A DNA stretch of 64,000 bases from Citrobacter sp. R56 (lineage in GTDB: Bacteria > Pseudomonadota > Gammaproteobacteria > Enterobacterales > Enterobacteriaceae), in assembly GCF_016811995.1 (NCBI RefSeq), contig NZ_CP069159.1, forward strand, positions 434,001 through 498,000. The letters are read 5' to 3'. The notes beneath the pieces were generated by a model. That model ran no database searches and had not been told where the DNA came from. It was given only the letters and a program-made list of their open reading frames with translations. Shown piece by piece: positions 24,801 to 33,451 of this stretch. The stretch's first letter is position 1. Each line of letters starts with the position of its first letter. A program made the translations under genes and the position numbers.

Positions 24801-26307
24801 AAATGATACGTGGCTGGCTGGAGAGCACGGCAAACGGGGTGTCGTCGCCCATTGAACCCACCGCTTCCTGGCCGTTTTCACCCAACACGCGGATCACGGA
24901 ATCCAGCTCTTCGGCGCTGTAGTTAAACTGTTTCTGGTAGCTGGCGAGGGTGTCGTCATCCAGCTCACGTTGACCCACTTGGTCATCGGCCAGTTCTTCA
25001 AACGGCACCAGACGGCGGACGTTTTTCTCCATCCACTCTTTATACGGGTGGCGGCTTTTCAGATCGTCGTCAGTTTCCGCAGAGTGCAGGATGTGCCCGC
25101 TGCGGGTATCGATCACCATCAGTTCGCCCGGACCGACGCGGCCTTTCTCGACCACTTCGTCAGGCTGGTAATCCCAGATCCCCACTTCAGAAGCACAGGT
25201 GATCAACTTATCTTTGGTGATGACGTAGCGCGCCGGGCGCAGACCGTTACGGTCAAGGTTACAGGCCGCAAAGCGACCATCAGACATTACGATGCCTGCC
25301 GGGCCGTCCCACGGCTCCATGTGCATGGAGTTAAAGTCAAAGAAGGCGCGCAGATCCGGATCCATATCCGGGTTGTTCTGCCAGGCTGGCGGTACCAGCA
25401 AGCGCATGGCGCGGATGATGTCCATCCCGCCGGCCAGCAACAGCTCCAGCATGTTATCCAGTGAGCTGGAATCGGAGCCGGTTTCGTTGACGAACGGGGC
25501 GGCGGACTGCAAATCCGGGATCAGCGGCGTCTGGAATTTATAGGTACGGGCGCGCGCCCACTGGCGGTTGCCGGTGATGGTATTGATCTCACCGTTGTGT
25601 GCCAGGTAACGGAACGGCTGCGCCAGCGGCCAGCGTGGCACGGTGTTAGTGGAGAAGCGCTGGTGGAACAGGCAGATAGCTGATTCCAGACGCAGGTCCG
25701 CGAGGTCCAGGTAAAAGCGCGGCAGATCCGCCGGCATACACAGACCTTTATAAATGTTCACCAGGTTCGACAGACTGCAAACGTAGAAGTCTTTGTCTTC
25801 CTGCAGACGTTTTTCGATACGGCGGCGGGCGATAAACAGGCGGCGTTCCATATCACGTGGACGCCAACCCGCAGGCGCGTTAACGAAAATTTGCTCAATA
25901 CGTGGCAGAGAGGAGAGGGCGATTTCACCGAGAACGCCTTCATTGGTCGGCACTTCGCGCCAGCCAACGATCGACAGGGTTTCCTGCTGGAGTTCTTCTT
26001 CGACAATTCGACGGGATGCGGCCGCCAGCTCAGGATCTTTATTCAGAAAGATCATCCCGACGGCGTAGTTTTTGGCTAAACGCCAGCCGCGCTCTTCGGC
26101 AACAATGCGAAAAAAGCGGTCGGGTTTTTGCAGTAACAAACCGCAGCCATCGCCGGTTTTTCCATCCGCGAGAATGGCGCCACGGTGCTGCATTCGGGCC
26201 AGCGCGTGTATAGCAGTACGCACTACCTTGTGGCTAGGTTCGCCTTCTATGTGGGCGATCAGGCCGAAACCACAGTTATCCCTCTCAAGAGATTTATCGT
26301 ACAACAT
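21847..26307 (-). CDS. gltB: Glutamate synthase (NADPH) large subunit
   Basis: A 1486-residue alpha subunit of GOGAT. The N-terminal glutaminase domain starts at Cys12 after removal of an 11-residue propeptide ([11 protein letters not shown]). A central domain, the FMN-binding synthase domain and a C-terminal beta-helix (GXXG repeats) follow. The 3Fe-4S cysteines lie in [13 protein letters not shown] chose the ATG at 26307: it has GAGG at good spacing and gives the family length. A longer in-frame start at 26376 exists, but its extra 23 residues lack a convincing ribosome site. Confidence 0.97.
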   Translation of the reverse strand: MLYDKSLERDNCGFGLIAHIEGEPSHKVVRTAIHALARMQHRGAILADGKTGDGCGLLLQKPDRFFRIVAEERGWRLAKNYAVGMIFLNKDPELAAASRRIVEEELQQETLSIVGWREVPTNEGVLGEIALSSLPRIEQIFVNAPAGWRPRDMERRLFIARRRIEKRLQEDKDFYVCSLSNLVNIYKGLCMPADLPRFYLDLADLRLESAICLFHQRFSTNTVPRWPLAQPFRYLAHNGEINTITGNRQWARARTYKFQTPLIPDLQSAAPFVNETGSDSSSLDNMLELLLAGGMDIIRAMRLLVPPAWQNNPDMDPDLRAFFDFNSMHMEPWDGPAGIVMSDGRFAACNLDRNGLRPARYVITKDKLITCASEVGIWDYQPDEVVEKGRVGPGELMVIDTRSGHILHSAETDDDLKSRHPYKEWMEKNVRRLVPFEELADDQVGQRELDDDTLASYQKQFNYSAEELDSVIRVLGENGQEAVGSMGDDTPFAVLSSQPRIIYDYFRQQFAQVTNPPIDPLREAHVMSLATSIGREMNVFCEAEGQAHRLSFKSPILLYSDFKQLTTMKEEHYRADTLDITFDVTQTSLEETVKALCDKAEQMVRNGTVLLVLSDRNIGKNRLPVPAPMAVGAVQTRLVAQNLRCDANIIVETASTRDPHHFAVLLGFGATAIYPYLAYETLGRLSDTHAIAKDYRTVMLNYRNGINKGLYKIMSKMGISTIASYRCSKLFEAVGLHDDVVSLCFQGVVSRISGAGFTDFQQDLLNLSKHAWLARKPLGQGGLLKYVHGGEYHAYNPDVVRTLQQAVQSGEYSDYQEYAKLVNERPATTLRDLLAITPGEKAVSIDEVEPATELFKRFDTAAMSIGALSPEAHEALAEAMNSIGGNSNSGEGGEDPARYGTNKVSRIKQVASGRFGVTPAYLVNADVIQIKVAQGAKPGEGGQLPGDKVTPYIAKLRYSVPGVTLISPPPHHDIYSIEDLAQLIFDLKQVNPKAMISVKLVSEPGVGTIATGVAKAYADLITIAGYDGGTGASPLSSVKYAGCPWELGLVETQQALVANGLRHKIRLQVDGGLKTGVDIIKAAILGAESFGFGTGPMVALGCKYLRICHLNNCATGVATQDEKLRKNHYHGLPFKVTNYFEFIARETRELMAMLGVTRLVDLIGRTDLLKELEGFTAKQQKLELSRLLETAEPHPGKAVFCTENNPPFDNGVLNAQLLQQAKPFVDECLSKTFWFDIRNTDRSVGASLSGYIAQTHGDQGLAADPIKAHFSGTAGQSFGVWNAGGVELYLTGDANDYVGKGMAGGLLAVRPPVGSAFRSHEASIIGNTCLYGATGGRLFAAGRAGERFGVRNSGAITVVEGIGDNGCEYMTGGIVCILGKTGVNFGAGMTGGFAYVLDESGDFRKRVNPELVEVLSVDSLAIHEEHLRGLITEHVQHTGSQRGEEILANWPAFSAKFALVKPKSSDVKALLGHRSRSAAELRVQAQ

Positions 26308-26308
26308 A

Positions 26309-26398
26309 TCAGTGAACCTCCCCAGGCTCTGAGGGACGCCTCTCTGGACCGCTGCGCACGGGCACACCAAGAGCATGGCGACGGGGTTTGCGTGTCAT
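26309..26398 (-). CDS. Possible leader peptide upstream of gltB
   Basis: A 29-codon ORF starting [17 protein letters not shown] with GAGG seven bases before its ATG. Its TGA ends one base before the gltB ATG, so ribosomes finishing it could re-initiate on gltB. As I recall, an older E. coli K-12 gltB model began with nearly the same [10 protein letters not shown] peptide fused in frame to gltB. Here the frame is different, which argues against that fused start. No attenuation-type codon run is visible. Function unknown. Confidence 0.45.
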   Translation of the reverse strand: MTRKPRRHALGVPVRSGPERRPSEPGEVH

Positions 26399-26992
26399 AC
26401 GCTTACCTCGCATTCGCCCTCTTTCATCCGTTTCGCGTAGGTCAAACAAGTTTGAGGACTTGCTGTCAGAGGGAATCTCAATTACTGCATAAATATGATG
26501 AGCACACGACTCATCCAGAAAGCTTCCAGCGGATTTCCAACTTATCGGGAATCCACACACAGGTCAAATGGCAATCTTATTTATGCAAAAATGTGCTATT
26601 GGTCGATTAATGTGTTGAGTGCATTGAAAATAATAGACTTTTCACATTGATTTAACGCTCGGTAAACGGAGCGGAGAGTGTGATCTGTCTCACTGTCTGG
26701 AAGGGCTGTTGACCCCTATCTCAGCTTGATTAACCGTGAGAGTCAGCATTTTATGCTGGTTTATGGATGGCAGGCGTTTCATGATACTGTTTTTACCCTG
26801 AAGCCGTCAGAAGATGAAAAAAAGGGCTGAAGATAAGGAAAAGTAATTAAGACTATTTTGAATGAAATTTCGTTTATTTTGATTGATTATGCAATTGATA
26901 AAAGGCCGCCGTGACGATTGATCCAGGTCATCGCCGACAAGGGCTAAAAATGGCAGGCTTTGGCCTCTTTTCAAGGCGCGGTCTATCAGATT
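26399..26992. promoter_or_regulatory. gltBD promoter region: -10 element and CRP-like site
   Basis: This is about 590 bp of non-coding DNA. On the minus strand TATTAT (26630-26635) is a good -10 with a poor -35, as expected for an activator-dependent promoter. TGTGA-N6-TCACT (26679-26694) is a near-consensus CRP site centred about 64 bp upstream of the implied start near 26622. E. coli gltBD is known to need Lrp, bound far upstream, and to respond to CRP. I did not define Lrp sites. The yhcC promoter should also lie in this interval. Confidence 0.55.
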
Positions 26993-27928
26993 ATGCAGTT
27001 ACAGAAATTAGTCAATATGTTTGGTGGGGATCTTTCACGTCGTTATGGGCAAAAGGTTCATAAACTGACGCTGCACGGCGGGTTTAGCTGCCCAAACCGT
27101 GATGGCACCATCGGACGTGGCGGATGCACCTTCTGTAATGTCGCCTCTTTTGCCGATGAAGCGCAGCAGCATCACTCCATTGCTGAGCAACTCGCGCACC
27201 AGGCGAATCTGGTGAATCGCGCCAAACGTTATCTGGCCTATTTCCAGGCTTATACCAGCACCTTTGCTGAAGTACAGGTGCTGCGCTCGATGTATCAACA
27301 GGCGGTAAGTCAGGCCAGCATTGTGGGATTGTGCGTTGGAACGCGCCCGGACTGCGTCCCCGATGCTGTGTTGGATCTGCTGTGCGAATACAAAGACCAG
27401 GGCTATGAAGTCTGGCTGGAACTGGGGTTGCAAACCGCGAACGACAAAACACTACACCGCATCAATCGCGGTCATGATTTCGCCTGTTATCAACGCACCA
27501 CTCAGCTTGCCCGTGAGCGCGGGTTAAAAGTCTGCTCGCACCTGATTGTCGGCCTGCCGGGAGAAGGGCAGAGCGAATGTTTGCAAACGCTGGAGCGTGT
27601 CGTGGAAACCGGCGTCGATGGCATTAAGTTGCACCCGCTACATATTGTTAAAGGCAGCATCATGGCGAAGGCGTGGGAAGCAGGGCGCTTAAGCGGTATT
27701 GCGCTGGAGGATTACACCGTTACCGCGGGCGAGATGATCCGCCATACACCGCCGGAGGTGATTTTCCACCGCATCTCTGCCAGCGCTCGTCGGCCAACGT
27801 TGCTTGCCCCGCTGTGGTGCGAAAACCGCTGGACCGGAATGGTGGAGCTGGATAAGTACCTGAATGAACACGGCGTACAGGGCTCGGCGCTGGGACGTAG
27901 CTGGGTGATGCCTGACAATGTGCGTTAA
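26993..27928 (+). CDS. yhcC: YhcC, radical SAM family protein
   Basis: A 311-residue radical-SAM protein (YhcC/TIGR01212 type). The cluster-binding cysteines are in CPNRDGTIGRGGCTFCNVASF near residues 34-54, a longer-spaced variant of CxxxCxxC. The GLCVGTRPDCVPD and LELGLQT motifs of Elp3-like radical SAM barrels follow. Its reaction is not established to my knowledge; the Elp3-like fold suggests tRNA or other nucleic-acid modification. The start at 26993 gives MQLQKLVNMFGG, as in E. coli. It stands alone, divergent from gltB. Confidence 0.88.
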   Translation: MQLQKLVNMFGGDLSRRYGQKVHKLTLHGGFSCPNRDGTIGRGGCTFCNVASFADEAQQHHSIAEQLAHQANLVNRAKRYLAYFQAYTSTFAEVQVLRSMYQQAVSQASIVGLCVGTRPDCVPDAVLDLLCEYKDQGYEVWLELGLQTANDKTLHRINRGHDFACYQRTTQLARERGLKVCSHLIVGLPGEGQSECLQTLERVVETGVDGIKLHPLHIVKGSIMAKAWEAGRLSGIALEDYTVTAGEMIRHTPPEVIFHRISASARRPTLLAPLWCENRWTGMVELDKYLNEHGVQGSALGRSWVMPDNVR

Positions 27929-27977
27929 GATGTTGGAGGACGCAGCGCGTATGCGGGTGCGCAGGAAAACACAGACC

Positions 27978-28006
27978 GAATAAGGCGCTGGTGCCATCCG
28001 GCGTAA
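27978..28006. repeat. Degenerate REP-like sequence downstream of yhcC
   Basis: CGAATAAGGCGCTGGTGCCA followed by TCCGGCG resembles a single worn REP unit between yhcC and arcB. Confidence 0.45.
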
Positions 28007-28098
28007 AAATGGCGCCATTCACGTATTTTTCACACATTCTTCAACGCCTTGCTCAGAATTGAGTATTATTGTGCCAGGTTGTCGTGAAGGAACCCTCT

Positions 28099-30435
28099 AT
28101 GAAGCAAATCCGTATGCTGGCGCAGTACTATGTTGACCTGATGATGAAATTGGGTCTGGTGCGCTTTTCGCTGTTGTTAGCGCTGGCTTTGGTCGTGCTG
28201 GCTATTGTGGTGCAGATGGCTGTCACCATGGTACTGCATGGTCAGGTTGAAAGTATTGACGTTATCCGCTCGATCTTTTTCGGTCTGCTGATCACCCCCT
28301 GGGCAGTCTATTTCCTCTCTGTCGTGGTGGAACAACTGGAAGAGTCCAGGCAGCGTTTGTCGCGTCTGGTGCAAAAGCTGGAAGAGATGCGCGAACGCGA
28401 TCTCAAGCTCAATGTGCAGTTGAAAGACAATATTTCCCAGCTTAATCAGGAGATTGCTGACCGCGAAAAAGCAGAAGCGGAACGGCACTCGACGTTTGAG
28501 CAGCTCAAGGTGGAAATTAAAGAGCGTGAACAGACGCAAATCCAGCTTGAACAGCAATCCTCCTTCTTACGTTCCTTCCTCGACGCTTCGCCGGATCTGG
28601 TTTTTTATCGTAATGAAGATAAAGAGTTTTCTGGCTGCAACCGTGCTATGGAACTGCTGACCGGGAAGAGCGAAAAGCAACTGGTCAATTTAAGACCTAT
28701 CGATGTTTACTCGCCAGAGGCAGCGGAGAAGGTGATTGAAACGGACGAGAAAGTCTTTCGCCACAATGTTTCGCTGACCTATGAGCAATGGCTGGATTAT
28801 CCCGACGGGCGCAAAGCCTGCTTTGAAATTCGCAAAGTCCCTTATTACGACCGCGTGGGTAAGCGCCACGGTCTTATGGGCTTTGGCCGCGATATTACCG
28901 AACGTAAGCGCTATCAGGATGCGCTGGAGCGCGCCAGCCGCGACAAAACGACGTTTATTTCGACCATCAGCCATGAGCTACGCACTCCGCTGAACGGTAT
29001 TGTCGGCTTAAGCCGCATTCTGCTCGACACTGACCTGACGAGCGAGCAGGAAAAATACCTGAAAACTATCCATGTTTCAGCGGTGACGCTGGGCAATATT
29101 TTCAACGATATTATTGATATGGATAAGATGGAGCGGCGTAAGGTTCAACTGGATAACCAGCCGGTCGATTTCACCAGCTTTATGGCGGATCTCGAGAATC
29201 TCTCTGGTCTGCAGGCCCAGCAAAAAGGGCTGCGTTTTGTCCTTGAACCGACCTTGCCATTACCGCATAAGGTGATCACTGACGGTACGCGGTTGCGTCA
29301 GATCCTGTGGAATCTGATCAGCAATGCGGTGAAGTTCACCCAGCAAGGCCAGGTCACGGTGCGGGCCCGCTTTGATGAAGGGGATATGCTGCACTTTGAA
29401 GTCGAAGATTCCGGGATCGGTATCCCGCAGGACGAGCAGGATAAAATCTTCGCCATGTATTATCAGGTGAAAGACAGCCACGGCGGAAAACCGGCGACGG
29501 GCACCGGGATTGGCCTTGCTGTATCGCGCCGTCTGGCCAAAAACATGGGCGGTGATATTACAGTTTCCAGCCAGCCGGGCCACGGCTCTGTCTTTACGCT
29601 GACCGTGCACGCGCCCGCCGTTGCGGAAGAGGTCGAGGATGCGTTTGAGGAAAACGAATTACCGCTGCCGGCGCTTCATGTACTGCTGGTCGAAGACATT
29701 GAACTGAACGTGATTGTCGCGCGCTCGGTGCTGGAAAAGCTGGGTAACAGCGTGGATGTGGCGATGACCGGAAAAGCCGCACTGGAGATGTTTACCCCGG
29801 GTGAATACGATTTGGTGCTACTGGATATTCAATTGCCGGACATGACCGGACTGGATATCTCCCGAGAGCTCACCCAGCGCCATGCGCGGGAAGAGCTACC
29901 GCCGCTGGTGGCATTGACCGCCAACGTGCTGAAAGACAAAAAAGAGTACCTGGATGCGGGAATGGACGACGTGCTGAGCAAGCCGTTGTCAGTTCCGGCG
30001 CTAACGGCCATGATTAAAAAATACTGGGATACCCGTGATAAAGAGGAGAGCACTGTGACACCTGAAGAAAGCAGTAAATCGCAAGCGCTGTTAGATATCC
30101 CGATGTTAGAGCAGTACATCGAACTGGTTGGGCCGAAGTTAATTACCGACGGTCTGGCGGTGTTTGAGAAGATGATGCCGGGTTATTTAAGCGTGCTGGA
30201 ATCCAATTTAACGGCGCGTGACAAAAAAGGTGTTGTTGAAGAAGGCCACAAAATTAAAGGTGCGGCGGGTTCCGTTGGCCTGCGCCATCTGCAACAGCTC
30301 GGTCAGCAAATTCAATCACCGGATCTCCCTGCCTGGGAAGATAACGTGGGTGAATGGATTGAAGAGATGAAACAGGAGTGGCAGCACGACGTCGCTGTAC
30401 TGAAAGCCTGGGTGGCAAACGCTGGAAAAAAATGA
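28099..30435 (+). CDS. arcB: ArcB, tripartite anoxic redox sensor kinase
   Basis: A 778-residue hybrid kinase with the same numbering as E. coli. It has two membrane helices (about 23-42 and 58-77), a coiled-coil linker and a PAS domain with the redox cysteines Cys180 and Cys241. The transmitter with His292 (STISHELRTPLNG) follows, then HATPase motifs (NAVKF, GTGIGLA), a receiver with Asp576 and a C-terminal Hpt domain with His717 (EEGHKIKGAAGS). It senses the quinone pool and phosphorylates ArcA under low oxygen. The start at 28099 gives MKQIRMLAQYY. Confidence 0.98.
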   Translation: MKQIRMLAQYYVDLMMKLGLVRFSLLLALALVVLAIVVQMAVTMVLHGQVESIDVIRSIFFGLLITPWAVYFLSVVVEQLEESRQRLSRLVQKLEEMRERDLKLNVQLKDNISQLNQEIADREKAEAERHSTFEQLKVEIKEREQTQIQLEQQSSFLRSFLDASPDLVFYRNEDKEFSGCNRAMELLTGKSEKQLVNLRPIDVYSPEAAEKVIETDEKVFRHNVSLTYEQWLDYPDGRKACFEIRKVPYYDRVGKRHGLMGFGRDITERKRYQDALERASRDKTTFISTISHELRTPLNGIVGLSRILLDTDLTSEQEKYLKTIHVSAVTLGNIFNDIIDMDKMERRKVQLDNQPVDFTSFMADLENLSGLQAQQKGLRFVLEPTLPLPHKVITDGTRLRQILWNLISNAVKFTQQGQVTVRARFDEGDMLHFEVEDSGIGIPQDEQDKIFAMYYQVKDSHGGKPATGTGIGLAVSRRLAKNMGGDITVSSQPGHGSVFTLTVHAPAVAEEVEDAFEENELPLPALHVLLVEDIELNVIVARSVLEKLGNSVDVAMTGKAALEMFTPGEYDLVLLDIQLPDMTGLDISRELTQRHAREELPPLVALTANVLKDKKEYLDAGMDDVLSKPLSVPALTAMIKKYWDTRDKEESTVTPEESSKSQALLDIPMLEQYIELVGPKLITDGLAVFEKMMPGYLSVLESNLTARDKKGVVEEGHKIKGAAGSVGLRHLQQLGQQIQSPDLPAWEDNVGEWIEEMKQEWQHDVAVLKAWVANAGKK

Positions 30436-30452
30436 CCCCGGCTTGACCGGGG
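30426..30452 (-). terminator. ArcZ terminator, overlapping the arcB 3' end
   Basis: CCCCGG and CCGGGG flank a short loop. On the minus strand the hairpin is followed by UCAUUUUUUU, and the U-run is encoded by the last arcB lysine codons and stop. It is therefore functional for ArcZ, not for arcB. Confidence 0.88.
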
Positions 30453-30547
30453 TGCGCGAACACTGCGCCAACACCAGGGAAATCGTGGCTGCGCCGTAAG
30501 TTATAGTAATGATTTACAAGGGCGCAGCCCTGTTTTTCAGGCCGCAC
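30427..30547 (-). ncRNA. arcZ: ArcZ (RyhA/SraH) Hfq-dependent small RNA
   Basis: About 121 nt on the strand opposite arcB, ending at its stop codon. It begins GUGCGGCCUGAAAAACAG and contains UUACGGCGCAGCC and UUUCCCUGGUGUUGGCGCAG. The conserved seed UUCGCGCACCCCGG runs into the terminator CCCCGG/CCGGGG plus a U-run, all closely matching ArcZ as I recall it. ArcZ, processed by RNase E, activates rpoS and represses flhDC, tpx, sdaC and others, and feeds back on arcB mRNA. A -10-like TATCTT lies at 30554-30559 on the minus strand. The upstream AT-rich DNA could hold an ArcA site. Confidence 0.92.
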
Positions 30548-30666
30548 GCAGTTAAGATAGCAACATCTTAAATATTTTGTTACACGAAACAGCGAAATGT
30601 GTGAAGCGTAGCATTTTTATTACAATTCTTAATGCGTTTCAGTCAGATGAGAAAAGGACGATGACG

Positions 30667-31320
30667 ATGAAAAAAATTGGTGTAGTGCTCAGTGGCTGTG
30701 GTGTCTATGACGGTTCTGAAATTCATGAAGCCGTTTTGACTTTGCTGGCGATAGCCCGTAATGACGCTCAGGCCATCTGTTTTGCACCTGACAGGCAGCA
30801 AACGGATGTGATTAATCATCTGACTGGCGAAACGATGGCTGATTCACGCAATGTTCTGATTGAAGCGGCGCGTATTACGCGGGGCGATATTCACCCGCTG
30901 GCCCAGGCCGCTGCCAGCGACCTGGATGCGCTGATTGTCCCCGGTGGTTTTGGGGCAGCGAAAAACCTGAGTAATTTCGCCAGTCAGGGCAGTGAATGCC
31001 GGGTCGACAGCGATCTGGCGGCGCTGGCGGTGGCGATGCATCAGGCGGGTAAACCACTGGGATTCATGTGCATTGCGCCCGCGATGTTACCGAAAATTTT
31101 CGATTTTCCACTGCGCGTGACCATCGGTACCGATATTGATACGGCTGAAGTACTGGAAGATATGGGCGCAGAGCATGTGCCGTGCCCGGTCGACGATATC
31201 GTGGTGGATGAAGACAACAAGATTGTCACTACGCCCGCCTATATGCTGGCGCAGGATATTGCTCAGGCGGCACTCGGTATCGAAAAACTGGTGTCGCGCG
31301 TACTGGCTTTAACCGAATGA
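30667..31320 (+). CDS. elbB: ElbB (YhbL), DJ-1/PfpI-family glyoxalase-like protein
   Basis: A 217-residue class I glutamine-amidotransferase-like protein of the DJ-1/PfpI superfamily. It has [16 protein letters not shown] at the start, [16 protein letters not shown], and the nucleophile-elbow cysteine in MCIAPAML. In E. coli it is called isoprenoid biosynthesis protein with amidotransferase-like domain, and glyoxalase-type activity has been reported. Its real role is unsettled. The ATG at 30667 is preferred over 30661 because AAGGA is better spaced. It overlaps mtgA by ATGA, so the two are coupled. Confidence 0.93.
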   Translation: MKKIGVVLSGCGVYDGSEIHEAVLTLLAIARNDAQAICFAPDRQQTDVINHLTGETMADSRNVLIEAARITRGDIHPLAQAAASDLDALIVPGGFGAAKNLSNFASQGSECRVDSDLAALAVAMHQAGKPLGFMCIAPAMLPKIFDFPLRVTIGTDIDTAEVLEDMGAEHVPCPVDDIVVDEDNKIVTTPAYMLAQDIAQAALGIEKLVSRVLALTE

Positions 31321-32045
31321 GTAAAGGGCACGGTATACCGCTGGCTATCCTAAAGCGCTTTTTCCTGCGCGCGGTTATCGTGCTGGTGGTTTTTTGGGGC
31401 GGCGGGATCGTGCTTTTCAGCGTGGTGCCTGTGCCCTTCTCGGCGGTCATGGTGGAACGGCAAATTGGCGCATGGTTGCAGGGCAACTTTGGCTACGTGG
31501 CACATTCCGACTGGGTTAGCATGGAAGAAATTTCTCCGTGGATGGGGCTGGCGGTGATTGCCGCAGAAGATCAGAAGTTCCCCGATCACTGGGGATTTGA
31601 TATGGCTTCCATTGAGAAAGCGCTGGCGCACAATGAACGCAATGAGAACCGTATTCGTGGTGCTTCTACGTTATCGCAGCAGACCGCAAAAAACCTGTTC
31701 TTATGGGATGGCCGCAGTTGGGTGCGTAAAGGTCTGGAAGCCGGTTTAACATTAGGGATGGAAACGGTCTGGAGCAAGAGGCGCATTCTGACGGTTTACC
31801 TGAATATCGCGGAGTTTGGGGACGGAATTTTTGGCGTGGAAGCTGCCGCACAGCATTACTTTCACAAACCCGCCAGCCGGTTAACGATGTCGGAGGCGGC
31901 GCTTCTGGCCGCGGTGCTACCGAATCCGTTGCGGTTTAAAGCCAGTGCGCCATCAGGGTATGTGCGTAGCCGTCAGGCGTGGATCCTTCGCCAGATGCGC
32001 CAGCTAGGCGGAGAGTCATTTATGACCCGCCACCGTCTGCATTAA
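31317..32045 (+). CDS. mtgA: MtgA, monofunctional biosynthetic peptidoglycan transglycosylase
   Basis: A 242-residue GT51 glycosyltransferase that polymerises lipid II into glycan strands without a transpeptidase domain. It has one N-terminal membrane helix (about residues 16-38). The family motifs [17 protein letters not shown] (with the catalytic Glu), [16 protein letters not shown] and [25 protein letters not shown]-type segments are complete. It is translationally coupled to elbB. In E. coli it is followed by yrbL; here the pgt block intervenes. Confidence 0.96.
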   Translation: MSKGHGIPLAILKRFFLRAVIVLVVFWGGGIVLFSVVPVPFSAVMVERQIGAWLQGNFGYVAHSDWVSMEEISPWMGLAVIAAEDQKFPDHWGFDMASIEKALAHNERNENRIRGASTLSQQTAKNLFLWDGRSWVRKGLEAGLTLGMETVWSKRRILTVYLNIAEFGDGIFGVEAAAQHYFHKPASRLTMSEAALLAAVLPNPLRFKASAPSGYVRSRQAWILRQMRQLGGESFMTRHRLH

Positions 32046-32162
32046 GCTAATGGCTGAATACGTGAATTGAACTACATACGTGTTTACGGCCCAGAATTTT
32101 TGATTAAAGGAATATATCAGAGCAAGTTTGAATTGCAGTTGTAGGGGTAAAGGACGCCCCGG

Positions 32163-33449
32163 TTATTCTTCTTCTTTTTTCACTCTTCCTGCTTTTTTTT
32201 CATAGCGGAAATCCATTTTATCAATCCCATACTTTTTCATCCTCAGATAGAGCTTTTTTCTTGGAATTTGGAAATAGTCGACGACGTCATTGATGCGCCC
32301 TTTATAGATATTGAGAGCATCGATAATAATCTGCCGTTCGTAGCTTTCGACGCGCTCATCCAGCGGTGTTGAATTGGCATCCATGACCTGGAGATTGGCG
32401 GAATCTTCAAGCATGAGCACTCCGACAGCCGCCAGTTCCGCAGCGTTGACCAACTCAATGATGTTACCCGGCCAGATTCGGGTCATCAGCCGTTTCATGA
32501 ACGCTTTTCCCAGTAGTGGTGGTTGGCGGTTTAATCGCTTACAGGTAAGTGCCAGGTAATGATTGAATATCGGTTCAATGTCTCCAGGGCGCTGGCTCAG
32601 TGGAAGACATTCGATATGGGTGAGGGAAAAAAGATAATAGAGTTCTGCCGTAAGTTTCTGCGCCGCAGCCAATTCAGCTAGCGGCGTCTGGCTGATGACA
32701 ACGAGGCGAAACGATCTGTCTTGTGGTCTTTCTTGTTGTTGGAGAAGGTAACGCTGATTTTCCAGCGTCAGGTGCTCAATATTTTTAAGCAACAGCGTGC
32801 CACCTTCGGCTGCCTTGACCCACTCCTCCAGCAGCTGTGTGCTATTCGCACTCAGCGTCTGGTTGATTAGCGAACTGTCTCTGCGGGAACTGAACTGATG
32901 AAGATACTGGGCTGACAGAGTTCTCCCGGTACCCGGCTCACCGTAAAAACAGACAGGGAGTGCTGTTTCCGCCAGTGTTTCTAATCGTTGACGTGTTTGA
33001 CGTATCCAACTGCTGTCGCCGATTAAGTGCTGATTGAACTGAGATCTGCGCCATTTTTTCTGCTCCATATAGGCATTGCGTTCCTTCAGAGCCTTCTCAA
33101 TCAGCATCAGGAGCTGTTCCGGATTAACGGGTTTTTGCAAAAAGTCGTAAGCGCCTTTTTTTACTGCTTCAACGGCCATCGGTACATCGCCGTGTCCGGT
33201 AATCATCAGAATGGGCAGGCTGGTGTCGATAGTCATCAGCTTTTCCAATAACACCATACCGGAAATGTCTGGCATGCAGACGTCGCAAACCACGATACCT
33301 GGCCATTCATTCTGAAGTAGCACTAATGCTTGTGTGGGATCGTTGCAGGTGCAAACTGAATGGCCTTCGCGCTGTAAGAGTTCACTGTAGGCCTGCAGGA
33401 CGTCACTATCATCATCGATCAGCAGGATAGAAGGGGTATCGTTTGACAT
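32163..33449 (-). CDS. pgtA: PgtA-like response regulator of phosphoglycerate transport
   Basis: A 428-residue NtrC-like regulator. The receiver domain has acidic DDD (12-14) and phosphoacceptor Asp56 (VCDVCMPD). A central AAA+-like region and a C-terminal Fis-type HTH (GRINDVVDYFQIPRKKLYLRMKK) follow. In Salmonella PgtA with PgtB and PgtC induces pgtP on external phosphoglycerates. The Walker A here is GEPGTGRTLS, with Arg instead of Lys, and no GAFTGA loop is visible, so classic sigma-54 activation looks unlikely. The start at 33449 lies 2 bp after the pgtB stop; longer in-frame starts run into pgtB. Confidence 0.85.
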   Translation of the reverse strand: MSNDTPSILLIDDDSDVLQAYSELLQREGHSVCTCNDPTQALVLLQNEWPGIVVCDVCMPDISGMVLLEKLMTIDTSLPILMITGHGDVPMAVEAVKKGAYDFLQKPVNPEQLLMLIEKALKERNAYMEQKKWRRSQFNQHLIGDSSWIRQTRQRLETLAETALPVCFYGEPGTGRTLSAQYLHQFSSRRDSSLINQTLSANSTQLLEEWVKAAEGGTLLLKNIEHLTLENQRYLLQQQERPQDRSFRLVVISQTPLAELAAAQKLTAELYYLFSLTHIECLPLSQRPGDIEPIFNHYLALTCKRLNRQPPLLGKAFMKRLMTRIWPGNIIELVNAAELAAVGVLMLEDSANLQVMDANSTPLDERVESYERQIIIDALNIYKGRINDVVDYFQIPRKKLYLRMKKYGIDKMDFRYEKKAGRVKKEEE

Positions 33450-33451
33450 AC

